From assembly GCA_035649575.1 (NCBI GenBank), contig DASRJH010000291.1, forward strand, positions 1-18,409: DNA of 18,409 bases. Direction: 5' to 3'. The notes under the pieces are model-generated. The model was not told where the DNA came from and did not search any database. It saw only the letters and a list, made by a program, of their open reading frames with translations. Within the stretch, counting starts at the first letter, position 1, and the number at the start of each line of letters is the position of its first letter. This DNA is from DASVAL01 sp035649575 (GTDB lineage Bacteria; Planctomycetota; UBA1135; UBA2386). Below, piece after piece: positions 1-6,609 of this stretch. A program made the position numbers and the translations under genes.

Positions 1-453
1 CAACTCGGCGGCCTCGTCGCGTTGACCGGCGGCGAGGGCAGGTGGAAGGGGTCGCGGCCCGCCGCGAGCGACGTCTACGTGCTGTTCCTCGACAACAAGT
101 CGGACATGGTGCAGCTCGCCTGTCGCCGCGGCGTGCTCGCGCACGAGCCGAAGATCGAGTTCGAGCTCAGCTCCGATCAGCTGCCGCAGCACTGGTTCGA
201 AGGGCGGCTCGTCGACGAACGGCTGCAGCCGCTCGCGGGGCGGCGCGTCGAGGTGTTCCGCGTCGACGCCGACGGCCTGATCGTGCGGCGCGGGTCGTCC
301 ACGAGCGCGGACGGCAGGTTCCGGATCGGGCCTCTGCCTCCAGGCGACTACGAGCTGCGCGACGCTGCGCGTCCGCCGCGCGTGCTCACGCGGCGTTTTC
401 TCACCGCGGGCCAGGGCGATCTCGGCGACGTGACCGTGCGCGCGGGAGGGTGA
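1..453 (+). CDS. C-terminal part of a protein with a carboxypeptidase-regulatory-like domain (5' end outside window)
   Basis: The frame is open from base 1 and stops with TGA at 451-453, so this is the last 150 codons of a gene that begins upstream. Roughly residues 65-150 of the visible part form one carboxypeptidase-regulatory-like (beta-sandwich) domain: FEGRLVDERLQPLAGRRVEV, then a segment with SADGRFRIGPLPPGDYELRD, the usual 'G-x-V-x-D-x-x-x-P-L-x-G ... ADGRF-x-I-x-x-L-x-P-G-x-Y' pattern. Such domains sit in extracytoplasmic proteins as structural or carbohydrate-binding modules and are not enzymes themselves. The same domain type recurs in the sigma-factor fusion at 8969-12103, so the missing N-terminus could belong to a similar large protein; that is inference. 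An internal ATG at 22-24 is not a convincing start because homology-free coding sequence continues upstream of it. Confidence 0.75.
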   Translation, partial: QLGGLVALTGGEGRWKGSRPAASDVYVLFLDNKSDMVQLACRRGVLAHEPKIEFELSSDQLPQHWFEGRLVDERLQPLAGRRVEVFRVDADGLIVRRGSSTSADGRFRIGPLPPGDYELRDAARPPRVLTRRFLTAGQGDLGDVTVRAGG

Positions 454-471
454 GGCGCGCCCGTTCAGGTC

Positions 472-497
472 GCAGTCACTTGTCGAGGCAGTCACTT
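472..497. repeat. Short direct repeat, 2 x GCAGTCACTT, 16-bp period
   Basis: GCAGTCACTT occurs at 472-481 and again at 488-497, so the two starts are 16 bp apart. It lies in the roughly 200-bp gap before the ATP-grasp gene. Direct repeats of this spacing can be operator half-sites, but no promoter was recognised next to them and ten matching bases could be chance. Confidence 0.3.
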
Positions 498-572
498 CGG
501 CTGCCCGGTCGGCCGCGCCGAACGATCGATCGGGTCTACGCCGCAAGCGATGCAGGCATGCACCCGATGGTT

Positions 573-618
573 GCCGGTGCCGGGGGCGGCCACCCTGTCG
601 CGACTTGCGGGCACCGGC
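573..618. other. Inverted repeat (9-bp stem, 28-nt loop) upstream of the ATP-grasp gene
   Basis: GCCGGTGCC (573-581) and GGCACCGGC (610-618) are perfect complements separated by 28 nt, ending 37 nt before the ATG at 656. Position suggests either a terminator for the gene ending at 453 or structure in the leader of the next gene. There is no T-tract. The rest of 454-655 holds no gene that I can support. Confidence 0.35.
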
Positions 619-655
619 CACACTCGCGTCCGAGGTGAGACCGGTGTGGTGAAGC

Positions 656-1903
656 ATGGTCCTGCGGATGCCCTCTACTCTTCTTGGGCGAGGCCGGCGG
701 AGTCTGCCGGTCGCCTGCGTGATTGGCGACCTCAGCATGGTGCGCGCGCTCGGTTGTCGCGGCATCCCGGTGGCCGTCGCGACTCACGATCCGCGTTCGA
801 GCGCGACGAAGTCCCGGTATTGCCAGACCGTGGTGCCCGTGCCGAGTGTGGTCGACGACCCGGCCGGGGCCGTCCGTGCGCTCTGCGACTGGGGCAAGAA
901 ACAGCCCTACCCGCCGATCGTGTTCTACCAGGGGGACCACGACCTGCTGGCCCTGTCGCGCCATCGCGAGGAGCTGGCGCCGCACCTGCACTGCATGTTG
1001 CCGCCGCGCGAACTGGTCGAAGACTGCGTCGACAAGGTGCGCTTCGCGGCGCTCGCCGAACGCCTGGACCTGCCGGTGCCGAAGACCTTCATCCTGCGCC
1101 GCGGGGGGCCCGAGGTCCTCGCGTGGAGCCACTTCCCGTGCGTGCTCAAGCCGTCGATGCGAACGCATTGGTTCGACTCGGACCTGATGCAGCACGCTCA
1201 CTGCAAGCCGAAGGCCCTCTACGTCGGCTCGCGCGCCGATCTCGAGCGCCTGCTGCCGCTCGTGGACAGGCTCCCGACCGACTGCGTGCTGCAGTCGCTC
1301 GTGGTCGGCGGCGAAGACCGCATCCTGAGCTATCACGCCTACGTGCGACCCGGCGGCGAACGGGTTGCCGAGTTCACGGGACGCAAGCTGCGCACGGCGC
1401 CGCGCCGGCACGGTGTCTCGACCTACATCGAGATCACCGACGACCCCGTCGTCAAGCGGGCCGGCCGGCTCGTGCTCGACCGGCTCGGCTTCAGCGGCGT
1501 GCTGAAGATGGATTTCAAGCAGGACGAGCGCGACGGGCAGCTCTATCTGCTCGAGATCAACCCGCGCTTCAGCCTGTGGCATCACCCCTCCACGCTGGCC
1601 GGCGTCCCCGTGCCCGAACTCGTCTACCGCGACTGCATCGAGCCCGGTTCGGCCAGGGCCGCGAGCGTCGTGCGGGCGGGTGTGCGCTGGCTCAGCTCGC
1701 ACGCGGATCGGCTCGCGCTGCGCGAGCACATCGCGAGCGGCGAGTTGAGCTTGTCCGGCTGGATCTGGCAGCTCGCCACGACAACCATCAACGAGGACTT
1801 CCGCCTGCGCGATCCGCGGCCGGGCGTCACCGCGCTGCTGGGCATGGTGACCCGCCGGCTCGGGCGCGCGTGGCACGCGCTGCTGCCACCACCGGGATGG
1901 TGA
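656..1903 (+). CDS. ATP-grasp family carboxylate ligase
   Basis: A 415-residue protein of the ATP-grasp superfamily, whose enzymes activate a carboxylate as an acyl phosphate using ATP and join it to an amine or thiol. The N-terminal ~125 residues form a pre-ATP-grasp domain (CVIGDLSMVRALGCRGIPVA, then FYQGDHDLL). The ATP-grasp fold follows: the nucleotide-binding lysine in FPCVLKPSM (K165), the GGED loop near residue 218-221, TGRKLR near 241, and the metal-binding pair in GVLKMDF (D286) and LLEINPRF (E300, N302). The last ~100 residues are helical and unassigned. The start is fixed by an in-frame TGA at 650-652 just upstream; a second ATG four codons on is possible. The substrate cannot be read from the sequence. 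Similar stand-alone ATP-grasp proteins act on amino acids, peptides or cell-wall precursors. The next remnant begins 5 bp after the stop, so they were probably co-transcribed. Confidence 0.88.
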   Translation: MVLRMPSTLLGRGRRSLPVACVIGDLSMVRALGCRGIPVAVATHDPRSSATKSRYCQTVVPVPSVVDDPAGAVRALCDWGKKQPYPPIVFYQGDHDLLALSRHREELAPHLHCMLPPRELVEDCVDKVRFAALAERLDLPVPKTFILRRGGPEVLAWSHFPCVLKPSMRTHWFDSDLMQHAHCKPKALYVGSRADLERLLPLVDRLPTDCVLQSLVVGGEDRILSYHAYVRPGGERVAEFTGRKLRTAPRRHGVSTYIEITDDPVVKRAGRLVLDRLGFSGVLKMDFKQDERDGQLYLLEINPRFSLWHHPSTLAGVPVPELVYRDCIEPGSARAASVVRAGVRWLSSHADRLALREHIASGELSLSGWIWQLATTTINEDFRLRDPRPGVTALLGMVTRRLGRAWHALLPPPGW

Positions 1904-1908
1904 GGCGC

Positions 1909-2110
1909 ATGCAACTGGCGTTGCTCGCGGACGTGCATGCGAATCTCGAGGCGCTCGGGCCAGGCCATGGTCGTGTGCGCCGGCGACGTCGTCCTCGTGT
2001 GCGGCCACACGCGGTTGCGAGGGCAGCCGCGGGATCCGCAGCAGGGGGGCACCGGCAGCACCGTATGGCGGGGGGTGCCGTGCACATCTGGCTTAGGGTC
2101 GATTACCTAG
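1909..2110 (+). pseudogene. Remnant of a metallophosphoesterase gene (scrambled, internally deleted)
   Basis: The start reads MQLALLADVHANLEAL (1909-1956), a typical calcineurin-like phosphoesterase N-terminus carrying the D-x-H-x-N metal motif. Immediately afterwards the homology moves to another frame: from 1967, in frame +2, it reads MVVCAGDVVLVCGHTRLRGQ, which joins the family's second motif (GDVV) directly to the C-terminal metal motif (GHT-x-L-x-G). A complete enzyme has well over 100 residues between those motifs, including GNH, which is missing here. The frame +2 reading ends at TAG 2108-2110. The gene therefore lost its middle and was frameshifted, and cannot make an active enzyme. 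It starts 5 bp behind the ATP-grasp stop with a GTGAGG ribosome-site-like sequence. An assembly collapse could look the same. Confidence 0.6.
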
Positions 2111-2461
2111 CGATGAGCCTGTGACCACCTGATCGTTGCCTTCGCGTTCGTGGTTCACATTGTGTCATCGCCGGCTGGCACCCGCCGGCTATCTGGTGGC
2201 CGATTCGGCCGCATTGAAAACGAACCCATGATCGCGCGTACGCCAGAGCAGTCCCTGCGAGCTGCGCTCTCGACCGAGAGCGGCGCTGACAGCCGCTTTG
2301 CTGTCGTTGGATCCGGAAATCGCGGCACTTTCGAAGAACAGCCGCAGACCGGCGTGCAGCGCTCCTGGGGCATCTTGACGTCGGTGCCGGTATGGGCAGT
2401 CGCGAGGGGTCGCAGATCGGAGAAGCCGCACGCGGGCCCCGTGAAGGCGGTTGTCGCGCGC
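2111..2461. other. Gene-poor stretch with no recognisable gene
   Basis: One frame stays open from an ATG at 2150, but the translation is arginine- and glycine-rich without any domain, signal peptide or motif that I recognise, and base composition alone favours long open frames here. It lies between two broken genes and is best read as decayed or intergenic DNA. Confidence 0.5.
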
Positions 2462-2870
2462 AGCGAGCCCGAGACGACGCTGCGCGAGCGCTTCGCGCTG
2501 GCCCGGTGGAACGCGCTCGCGAGGCAGATTGCTGCGCGACATCGTGTGTCGCCCTTCCACCTGCAGCCGGTCGAGGCGAGTTGGCGCCATGCGCTCCGCG
2601 GCTACGGGATTTCGCACCTGCACTGCGCGCTGTGCAGGCAGGACGAGGTGGTTCCGTTCATCGTGCAAGGCGCGCGGTTCCCGCCTGTCGGACCCGACGC
2701 GGAGCATGGTGGACACGTCGTGGGGCCTGATCGATTGCGCGCTGCCGGCAGAGCCGCTCCGGCAACGCAGGCTGCGGCGCGCGTGCGGCTCGTGGGTGCT
2801 CGCTTTGGTGCGGGCCGTTTCGGGCTGCCGCGAAGGCCCGGCATCGCGCCACGACTGGTCGCGGGCCTGA
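2462..2870 (+). pseudogene. Frameshifted fragment resembling an IS91-family transposase (zinc-binding N-terminal part)
   Basis: Frame +2 from 2462 reads SEPETTLRE, then a helical segment, then HLHCALCRQDEVVPF, which resembles the start of the zinc-binding region of IS91-type transposases (H-x-x-C-x-x-C...VPFSC). At about 2660 one extra base shifts the homology to frame +3, which continues as SCKARGSRLSDPTRSMVDTS and then GLIDCALPAEPLRQ, matching the family pattern 'SCKGRGFCPSC..RRM..T..HLID..LP..P.RQ'. The CPSC cysteines have become RLSD, so the zinc site is lost. The frame ends at TGA 2868-2870, and the long catalytic part of the roughly 400-residue family is absent. No terminal inverted repeats or target duplication were seen; IS91 elements normally lack them. 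I identify this by remembered family motifs, without a database search. Confidence 0.55.
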
Positions 2871-3152
2871 ACGGTGGTTTCAGCGCAGCGGCGCGACACG
2901 GTGGTTCCGCATCGACCTGCCTTCCCGCGTCGTGTGGGCGGATCGGGTGTCCACGCACGATGTGCGTGCGCGTGGCCATGGGTTCGGCGAACCCGCGAAG
3001 CCTGCACGGCCAGGTCTGGGCTCGGCGACCCTGAACGTCGGGCGTGTCGGTTCGCGTCGACCGCTGAGACCGAGGCGTTCTCCGCGGTTGCTCCTGCCGC
3101 GCGTGGCCGAGCCTGCCTATCCTGGGGCTCCCGTTCCACACGCGAGACCGAC
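2871..3152. other. Intergenic or decayed DNA before the TlpA-like gene
   Basis: No gene is supported here. TATCCT at 3118-3123 could be the -10 element of a promoter for the gene at 3153, but no -35 element at a normal distance was found. Confidence 0.4.
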
Positions 3153-4163
3153 ATGAAGAGAATCAGGTTGCTGACGGCGTTCCTCTTGGTTGCGCTGCCG
3201 CTGGAAGCGCAGGACGCTGCGTTCGACAAGCTCGTCGGCGAGTTCGAGAAGGTCAGGCAGCAAGACGTCGATGGCGCCGTCGCTGCTTTCGCCAAGCACT
3301 TCCAGGACGCCGCCGACAAGCACGCCGGGACCGACGCGGCGGTGCCGTATCTGGCCTGGATCGTGCGCAACGGCCTGTCCGGCGCCGCTGCCGCGACCGC
3401 GTTCGCCGCGCTCGAAGAACGCCACGCCGCGAGCCTCGCGATCGGACCCGTGCTCGACGTGGTGCCCCACCTCGCGCCCTCGCTCGGCAACGAACGGTGC
3501 GCCGCGTTCGTCGACAAGGTGCTGCAGGCGAGCAACCCGCCGGAGCTGCAAGCGAAGGCGATGCTGGCGTCGGCGGTGCTGGCGCTGCAGAAGACCGAAG
3601 TCGACGACACGGGAATGGCGCTCGTCACGCGGTTACTCGAGCAGGCGAAGAAACTGACCAAGGACCAGACACTGGTTGCCGCGATCGAACGCACCTCGAC
3701 CGAACGCCGCGGCCTGAAGATCGGCGACGTGCTGCCCGAGGTCGCGGGCTTCGACCTCGACGGCGTGCCGTTCCGTCTCTCGGACTACCGCGGCAAGGTC
3801 GTCGTGCTCGACTTCTGGGGCGATTGGTGACCCCCTTGCCGGGCCATGTACCCGCACGAGCGGTCGCTCGTGGAACGTCTGAAGAACGAGCCGTTCGCGT
3901 TGCTCGGAGTCAACAGTGATCGTGCTCTCGCAAAGCTGCGGCCGCGGCTCGCAGCGGATGGCATCACGTGGCGCAGCTTCTGGAACGGTTCCGGCGGCAC
4001 CAATGGCGGCATCGCCGGCGCGTTCGGCGTGCGCGGCTGGCCGACCATCTTCATCCTCGACGGCGGGGGGGTGATCCGCTTCATGAGAAAGGGCGGCGGC
4101 GCGATCGACCAGGCCGTCGACGAGCTGCTCGCCGAACAGAAGAAGGGCAGTAGCGGCAAGTAG
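3153..4163 (+). CDS. Secreted TlpA/thioredoxin-like protein, probable selenoprotein (UGA at the redox cysteine)
   Basis: Reading through one in-frame TGA (3828-3830) gives a 336-residue protein with selenocysteine at position 226. Residues 1-19 are a signal peptide (MKRIRLLTAFLLVALPLEA, cleaved before QD). Residues ~20-185 are an alpha-helical region. From ~188 a TlpA/redoxin domain begins: LKIGDVLPEVAGFDLDG, LSDYRGKVVVLDFWGDW, then TGA, then PPCRAMYPHERS. Known relatives have WCxPC here, so the TGA replaces the first, attacking cysteine and leaves U-P-P-C (C229). The frame continues without another stop through LLGVNSD and the cis-proline loop VRGWPTIFILD to TAG 4161-4163. A strong stem-loop lies at 3855-3872. 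The likely role is thiol-disulfide or peroxide chemistry outside the cytoplasm. A plain reading would wrongly split this into a 225-residue protein and a 105-residue one starting at ATG 3846. The alternative is a TGC-to-TGA nonsense mutation or sequencing error. Confidence 0.8.
3855..3872 (+). promoter_or_regulatory. SECIS-like hairpin downstream of the in-frame UGA
   Basis: CACGAGCGGTCGCTCGTG is a perfect inverted repeat. As RNA it folds into a 7-bp stem (3855-3861 with 3866-3872) and a GGUC tetraloop (3862-3865), or a 6-bp stem with loop CGGUCG. The loop begins 31 nt after the UGA. From established knowledge, bacterial SECIS elements lie in the coding sequence just behind the UGA, and the E. 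coli fdhF element presents a GGUC-type apical loop, with an essential G and U, to the elongation factor SelB. The spacing here is longer than the roughly 18 nt of fdhF but within the range described for bacterial elements as I recall it. The bases also encode HERSLV, so chance codon choice must be considered. Confidence 0.6.
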
Positions 4164-4176
4164 CCGGGTCGGTTGT

Positions 4177-4425
4177 TCAGCGCCTGGCCACGGGGTCGCC
4201 GCCGTTCTGCTGGTCCTCCTCGCGGCTGCTCGGCGGCGCACCGAGCCGGATCCGGTAGCTCGGGGGCAGGTAGGGAAACTGGCACTGCAGCGGCCCGTAC
4301 TGCCCTGTCCGTATCTGCGCGATCATGTTCTCGATCAGTGGGAGGGCGGTGGGGTCCTTGGCCTTTCGGGCATCGTTCGCGAGGGCAAGCAGCTTTTTCT
4401 CGTAGGGGGTCTCGGTCATCACCAT
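4177..4425 (-). CDS. Small hypothetical protein
   Basis: An 82-residue protein (MVMTETPYEKK...), or 80 residues if the second ATG at 4419 is the start, ending with TGA at 4179-4177. Codons follow the high-GC third-position bias of real genes in this window. The N-terminal half is predicted helical (KKLLALANDARKAKDPTALP), followed by QIRTGQYGPLQCQFPYLPPSY and a polar, probably disordered tail. It has one cysteine, no signal peptide and no membrane segment. I do not recognise a family. It converges on the TlpA-like gene with 13 bp between the two stop codons. No clear Shine-Dalgarno sequence precedes either ATG. Confidence 0.6.
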   Translation of the reverse strand: MVMTETPYEKKLLALANDARKAKDPTALPLIENMIAQIRTGQYGPLQCQFPYLPPSYRIRLGAPPSSREEDQQNGGDPVARR

Positions 4426-4545
4426 GCGGAGTGGACTGGACGGCGCGCTAGGAGATCCAGGAGTCGTTTGCCGGTCGGATGGCCAATGGCCCCCGGAAAA
4501 ACCGTCGAGCGTCGCGGGCCACCGCACGCTGTATCTTTGCCGCGC

Positions 4546-5103
4546 ATGCGCACCGCGGTCACGCTGCCCCACGCCTGGCGCCTGCTCAACCACGGACCCA
4601 CGGTCCTGATCAGCACGGCTCACGCCGGCAGGCGCAACGTGATGGCCGCCGCCTGGGTGATGCCGATCGACTTCGAACCGTGCAAGCTCGTCGCGGTCGT
4701 CGCCGCCAGCACGTTCACGCGCGAACTGCTGCTCGCTTCGGGCGAATGCGTCGTGCAGGCGCCGACCACCGAACAGGTCCAACTGACCTGGGCAGTCGGC
4801 TCGTGCAGCGGCCGCGACCAGGACAAGTTCGCGCAGCTGCAGATCGCCGCGGAGTCGGGTTCGGTCGTCGGTGCGCCGCTCGTCGCGGGTTGTGCCGCGT
4901 GGCTCGAGTGCAAGCTGATCGCCGAGCCGTCCATCCAGGAGCGTTACGATCTGTTCGTGCTCGAGTGTGTCGCGGCCTGGGCCGACGATCGGCTGTGGTC
5001 GCACGGCAGCTGGCACTTTCGCGCCGATGGACCGCGCACGATCCACCACGAGAAGAGCGGCGTGTTCTTCGCGATCGGCGAACGGATCGCCGCGGCGCGT
5101 TGA
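4546..5103 (+). CDS. Flavin reductase-like FMN-binding split-barrel protein
   Basis: A 185-residue cytoplasmic protein of the flavin reductase-like / flavoredoxin group. These bind FMN in a split beta-barrel and pass electrons between NAD(P)H, flavin or small-molecule acceptors. The family pattern is visible: an N-terminal strand PTVLISTAHAGRRNVMAAAW (residues ~20-40, the 'V-x-x-x-T-x-x-x-G-x-x-N-x-x-A-x-x-W' flavin-phosphate segment), VAVVAASTFTRELL (~52-66), ECVVQAP (~70-76), and later AWLECKLI plus HGSWHF near the C-terminus. The length fits the family. The start ATG gives a normal N-terminus; a TATCTT at 4532-4537 only 8 bp before it may be a -10 element, which would make the mRNA almost leaderless. 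The physiological acceptor is unknown. It is transcribed alone and converges with the next gene. Confidence 0.85.
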   Translation: MRTAVTLPHAWRLLNHGPTVLISTAHAGRRNVMAAAWVMPIDFEPCKLVAVVAASTFTRELLLASGECVVQAPTTEQVQLTWAVGSCSGRDQDKFAQLQIAAESGSVVGAPLVAGCAAWLECKLIAEPSIQERYDLFVLECVAAWADDRLWSHGSWHFRADGPRTIHHEKSGVFFAIGERIAAAR

Positions 5104-5113
5104 GCCCGATCGG

Positions 5114-5139
5114 CGCCGCTTCGACTACCGGAAGCGGCG
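5114..5139. terminator. Bidirectional hairpin terminator between convergent genes
   Basis: CGCCGCTTC (5114-5122) and GAAGCGGCG (5131-5139) form a perfect 9-bp stem with an 8-nt loop. It lies 11 bp after the stop of the flavin-reductase-like gene and spans the stop codon (5125-5127) of the opposing gene. There is no T-tract on either side, so whether it terminates by itself is uncertain. Confidence 0.55.
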
Positions 5140-6522
5140 GATCTCCGCGTTGCTGCCGAGCCAGGTGCCAGTCGCCGGATCGAATCCGAACGCCTGCAGG
5201 TGCAGCGGCAGGTTCGTCCATTCCGGCGTGTGTATGGCGGGCACGAAGCTCACCGCGTACTGACCCGCGGCGTCGAGCAGGCCGACGAGCAGCAGAGCTG
5301 CCGATCCCGTCAGCAGGAACGGTTCGGCACTGAGGCCGGGTAGCGCGGTGTAGCCGGGGTGGAGGTCGATGAACAGTGTGAACAGCTGCGGGCCAAGAGC
5401 CGGCGCCGCGAGACCGAGCGTCACGGGCAATGTCGCGTCGAGGTCGCCGCCGCTCGGCGCCGAGCCGGTCAGCGTGACCACGGGCCGAGCCGGCAGGCCG
5501 AGCTGGATCTGACCGGTGCCCGTGGTCGCCTGACCGCTGGTGCCACCACCCAAGCCGGCGCCACCGGCGACCGCGATCGGGCCGAACAGCGCGACCGTCG
5601 CCGGGCTCACTGCGCTGATGCCCGGGCCACCGAAGCTGTTCACCGCGTCGCCCGCGGCGCCGCCCGCGATCGAATCTGCCACCGACCCGTATGCGCGCAC
5701 GTTCGCGAAACCCTGTGCGACCAGACCGGCTCCACCCTGCGTATTCGACCAACCGGCCGGAGCCATCGCAGCACCGCCCGTGAGACCCGTGCGGGTCAGG
5801 TGAGCGGTCGAGTCGATCACGGCGAGCGCGTGGCCGCCCGTGGCAAACAGGATCTGCGGCAGGCCCAGCGAAACGACCGGCGATCCGCCGCCGAGCACGC
5901 ACGCGTCCGCGACGAAGAGCCCAGAGCCGTTGACGGCGACTCCAGCAGCTCCGAAGTGGTTCTGGCCACCCGGTTGGGCGTACCATCCGCCGCGGAACAC
6001 GCATCGCGATGCGTAGACGGCGATCCCCGTCACCTTGAGGCCGTTCCCGCCCGAAGATCCCGTCGTCGTCGCGGGTTCGCAGATCACGTCGGTCAGCTCG
6101 ACCGGACCGGCGGGCCCGGCCGCGATCGTCGAGAGCCGCGTCGTGAAGATCGGAGTGCCGCTCACAGCCGTCAGCAGGTCTTGCCGGATCGTGACACCCG
6201 ACAGCCGGAACGTCGCGCCGGCGGGCGGTGCCGTGATCGTGAGGTAGTCGAGGATCATGCCGATGATCGGCGGACCGTCGATGATCGTCGTGAGCGAGCC
6301 GCTGCCGAGAATCGTCAGCGACTTGTTCATGGCATGGAATGGTTGGTAGTTGCCCGGTGCTATGAGCAACGTGTCGCCGCTCGCCGCCGCGGCCACGGCG
6401 GCCGGTAGCGAGGTGAAGTGCACTCCGGGGCCCGGGTTGTCGTCGACGATCCAGGTCGTTTGTGCCGTCGCGAACGAACCGAGCAGTGTCGAGAGCAGAA
6501 AAGCCGAGAGCGGGCAGCGCAT
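5125..6522 (-). CDS. Secreted parallel beta-helix-like repeat protein
   Basis: A 465-residue exported protein of unknown function. Residues 1-21 are a signal peptide (MRCPLSAFLLSTLLGSFATA, cleaved near AQ). It continues TWIVDDNPGPGVHFTSLPAA and SGDTLLIAPGNYQPF, the usual opening of right-handed parallel beta-helix proteins ('I.VD....G..F.SI..A...A..GDTI.V..G.Y'). A long, low-charge body rich in Gly, Ala, Ser, Thr and Val follows, with repeated short strands (LTDVICEP, VYASRCVFRGG, VADACVLGGG, VIDSTAHL), consistent with beta-helix coils. No polysaccharide-lyase catalytic residues were recognised. The last ~85 residues (from about LFTLFIDLHPG) resemble the C-terminal domain of the two paralogues at 14420-17449. 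The start is supported by GGAGGT 3 nt upstream of the ATG. It is divergent from the membrane protein gene at 6610. Confidence 0.82.
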   Translation of the reverse strand: MRCPLSAFLLSTLLGSFATAQTTWIVDDNPGPGVHFTSLPAAVAAAASGDTLLIAPGNYQPFHAMNKSLTILGSGSLTTIIDGPPIIGMILDYLTITAPPAGATFRLSGVTIRQDLLTAVSGTPIFTTRLSTIAAGPAGPVELTDVICEPATTTGSSGGNGLKVTGIAVYASRCVFRGGWYAQPGGQNHFGAAGVAVNGSGLFVADACVLGGGSPVVSLGLPQILFATGGHALAVIDSTAHLTRTGLTGGAAMAPAGWSNTQGGAGLVAQGFANVRAYGSVADSIAGGAAGDAVNSFGGPGISAVSPATVALFGPIAVAGGAGLGGGTSGQATTGTGQIQLGLPARPVVTLTGSAPSGGDLDATLPVTLGLAAPALGPQLFTLFIDLHPGYTALPGLSAEPFLLTGSAALLLVGLLDAAGQYAVSFVPAIHTPEWTNLPLHLQAFGFDPATGTWLGSNAEIRRFR

Positions 6523-6568
6523 GGGACCTCCGCGAAGGCCGTCGATGATAGCAAAGCACTCCCGCGGT

Positions 6569-6597
6569 TTGTGAGGGCTGGCAGCAGTACCTAGACT
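6569..6597 (+). promoter_or_regulatory. Sigma-70-type promoter for the spermidine-synthase-like gene
   Basis: TTGTGA (6569-6574) and TAGACT (6592-6597) are separated by exactly 17 bp. The -10 element ends only 12 bp before the ATG at 6610, so transcription would begin about 5-7 nt before the start codon and the message would be nearly leaderless. Each hexamer matches consensus at four of six positions. Confidence 0.45.
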
Positions 6598-6609
6598 CCG
6601 GCGCCCCCA

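Noticed and set aside
2189..3694. 501-codon minus-strand open frame
   Set aside because: It crosses the transposase fragment and the signal peptide of the TlpA-like gene on the other strand and shows only low-complexity Ser/Ala/Arg sequence.
3846..4163. Separate 105-residue thioredoxin-like gene starting at ATG 3846
   Set aside because: It would start in the middle of the redoxin fold, right after the redox motif, and lacks a signal peptide and ribosome site; it is the second half of the TGA-containing gene.
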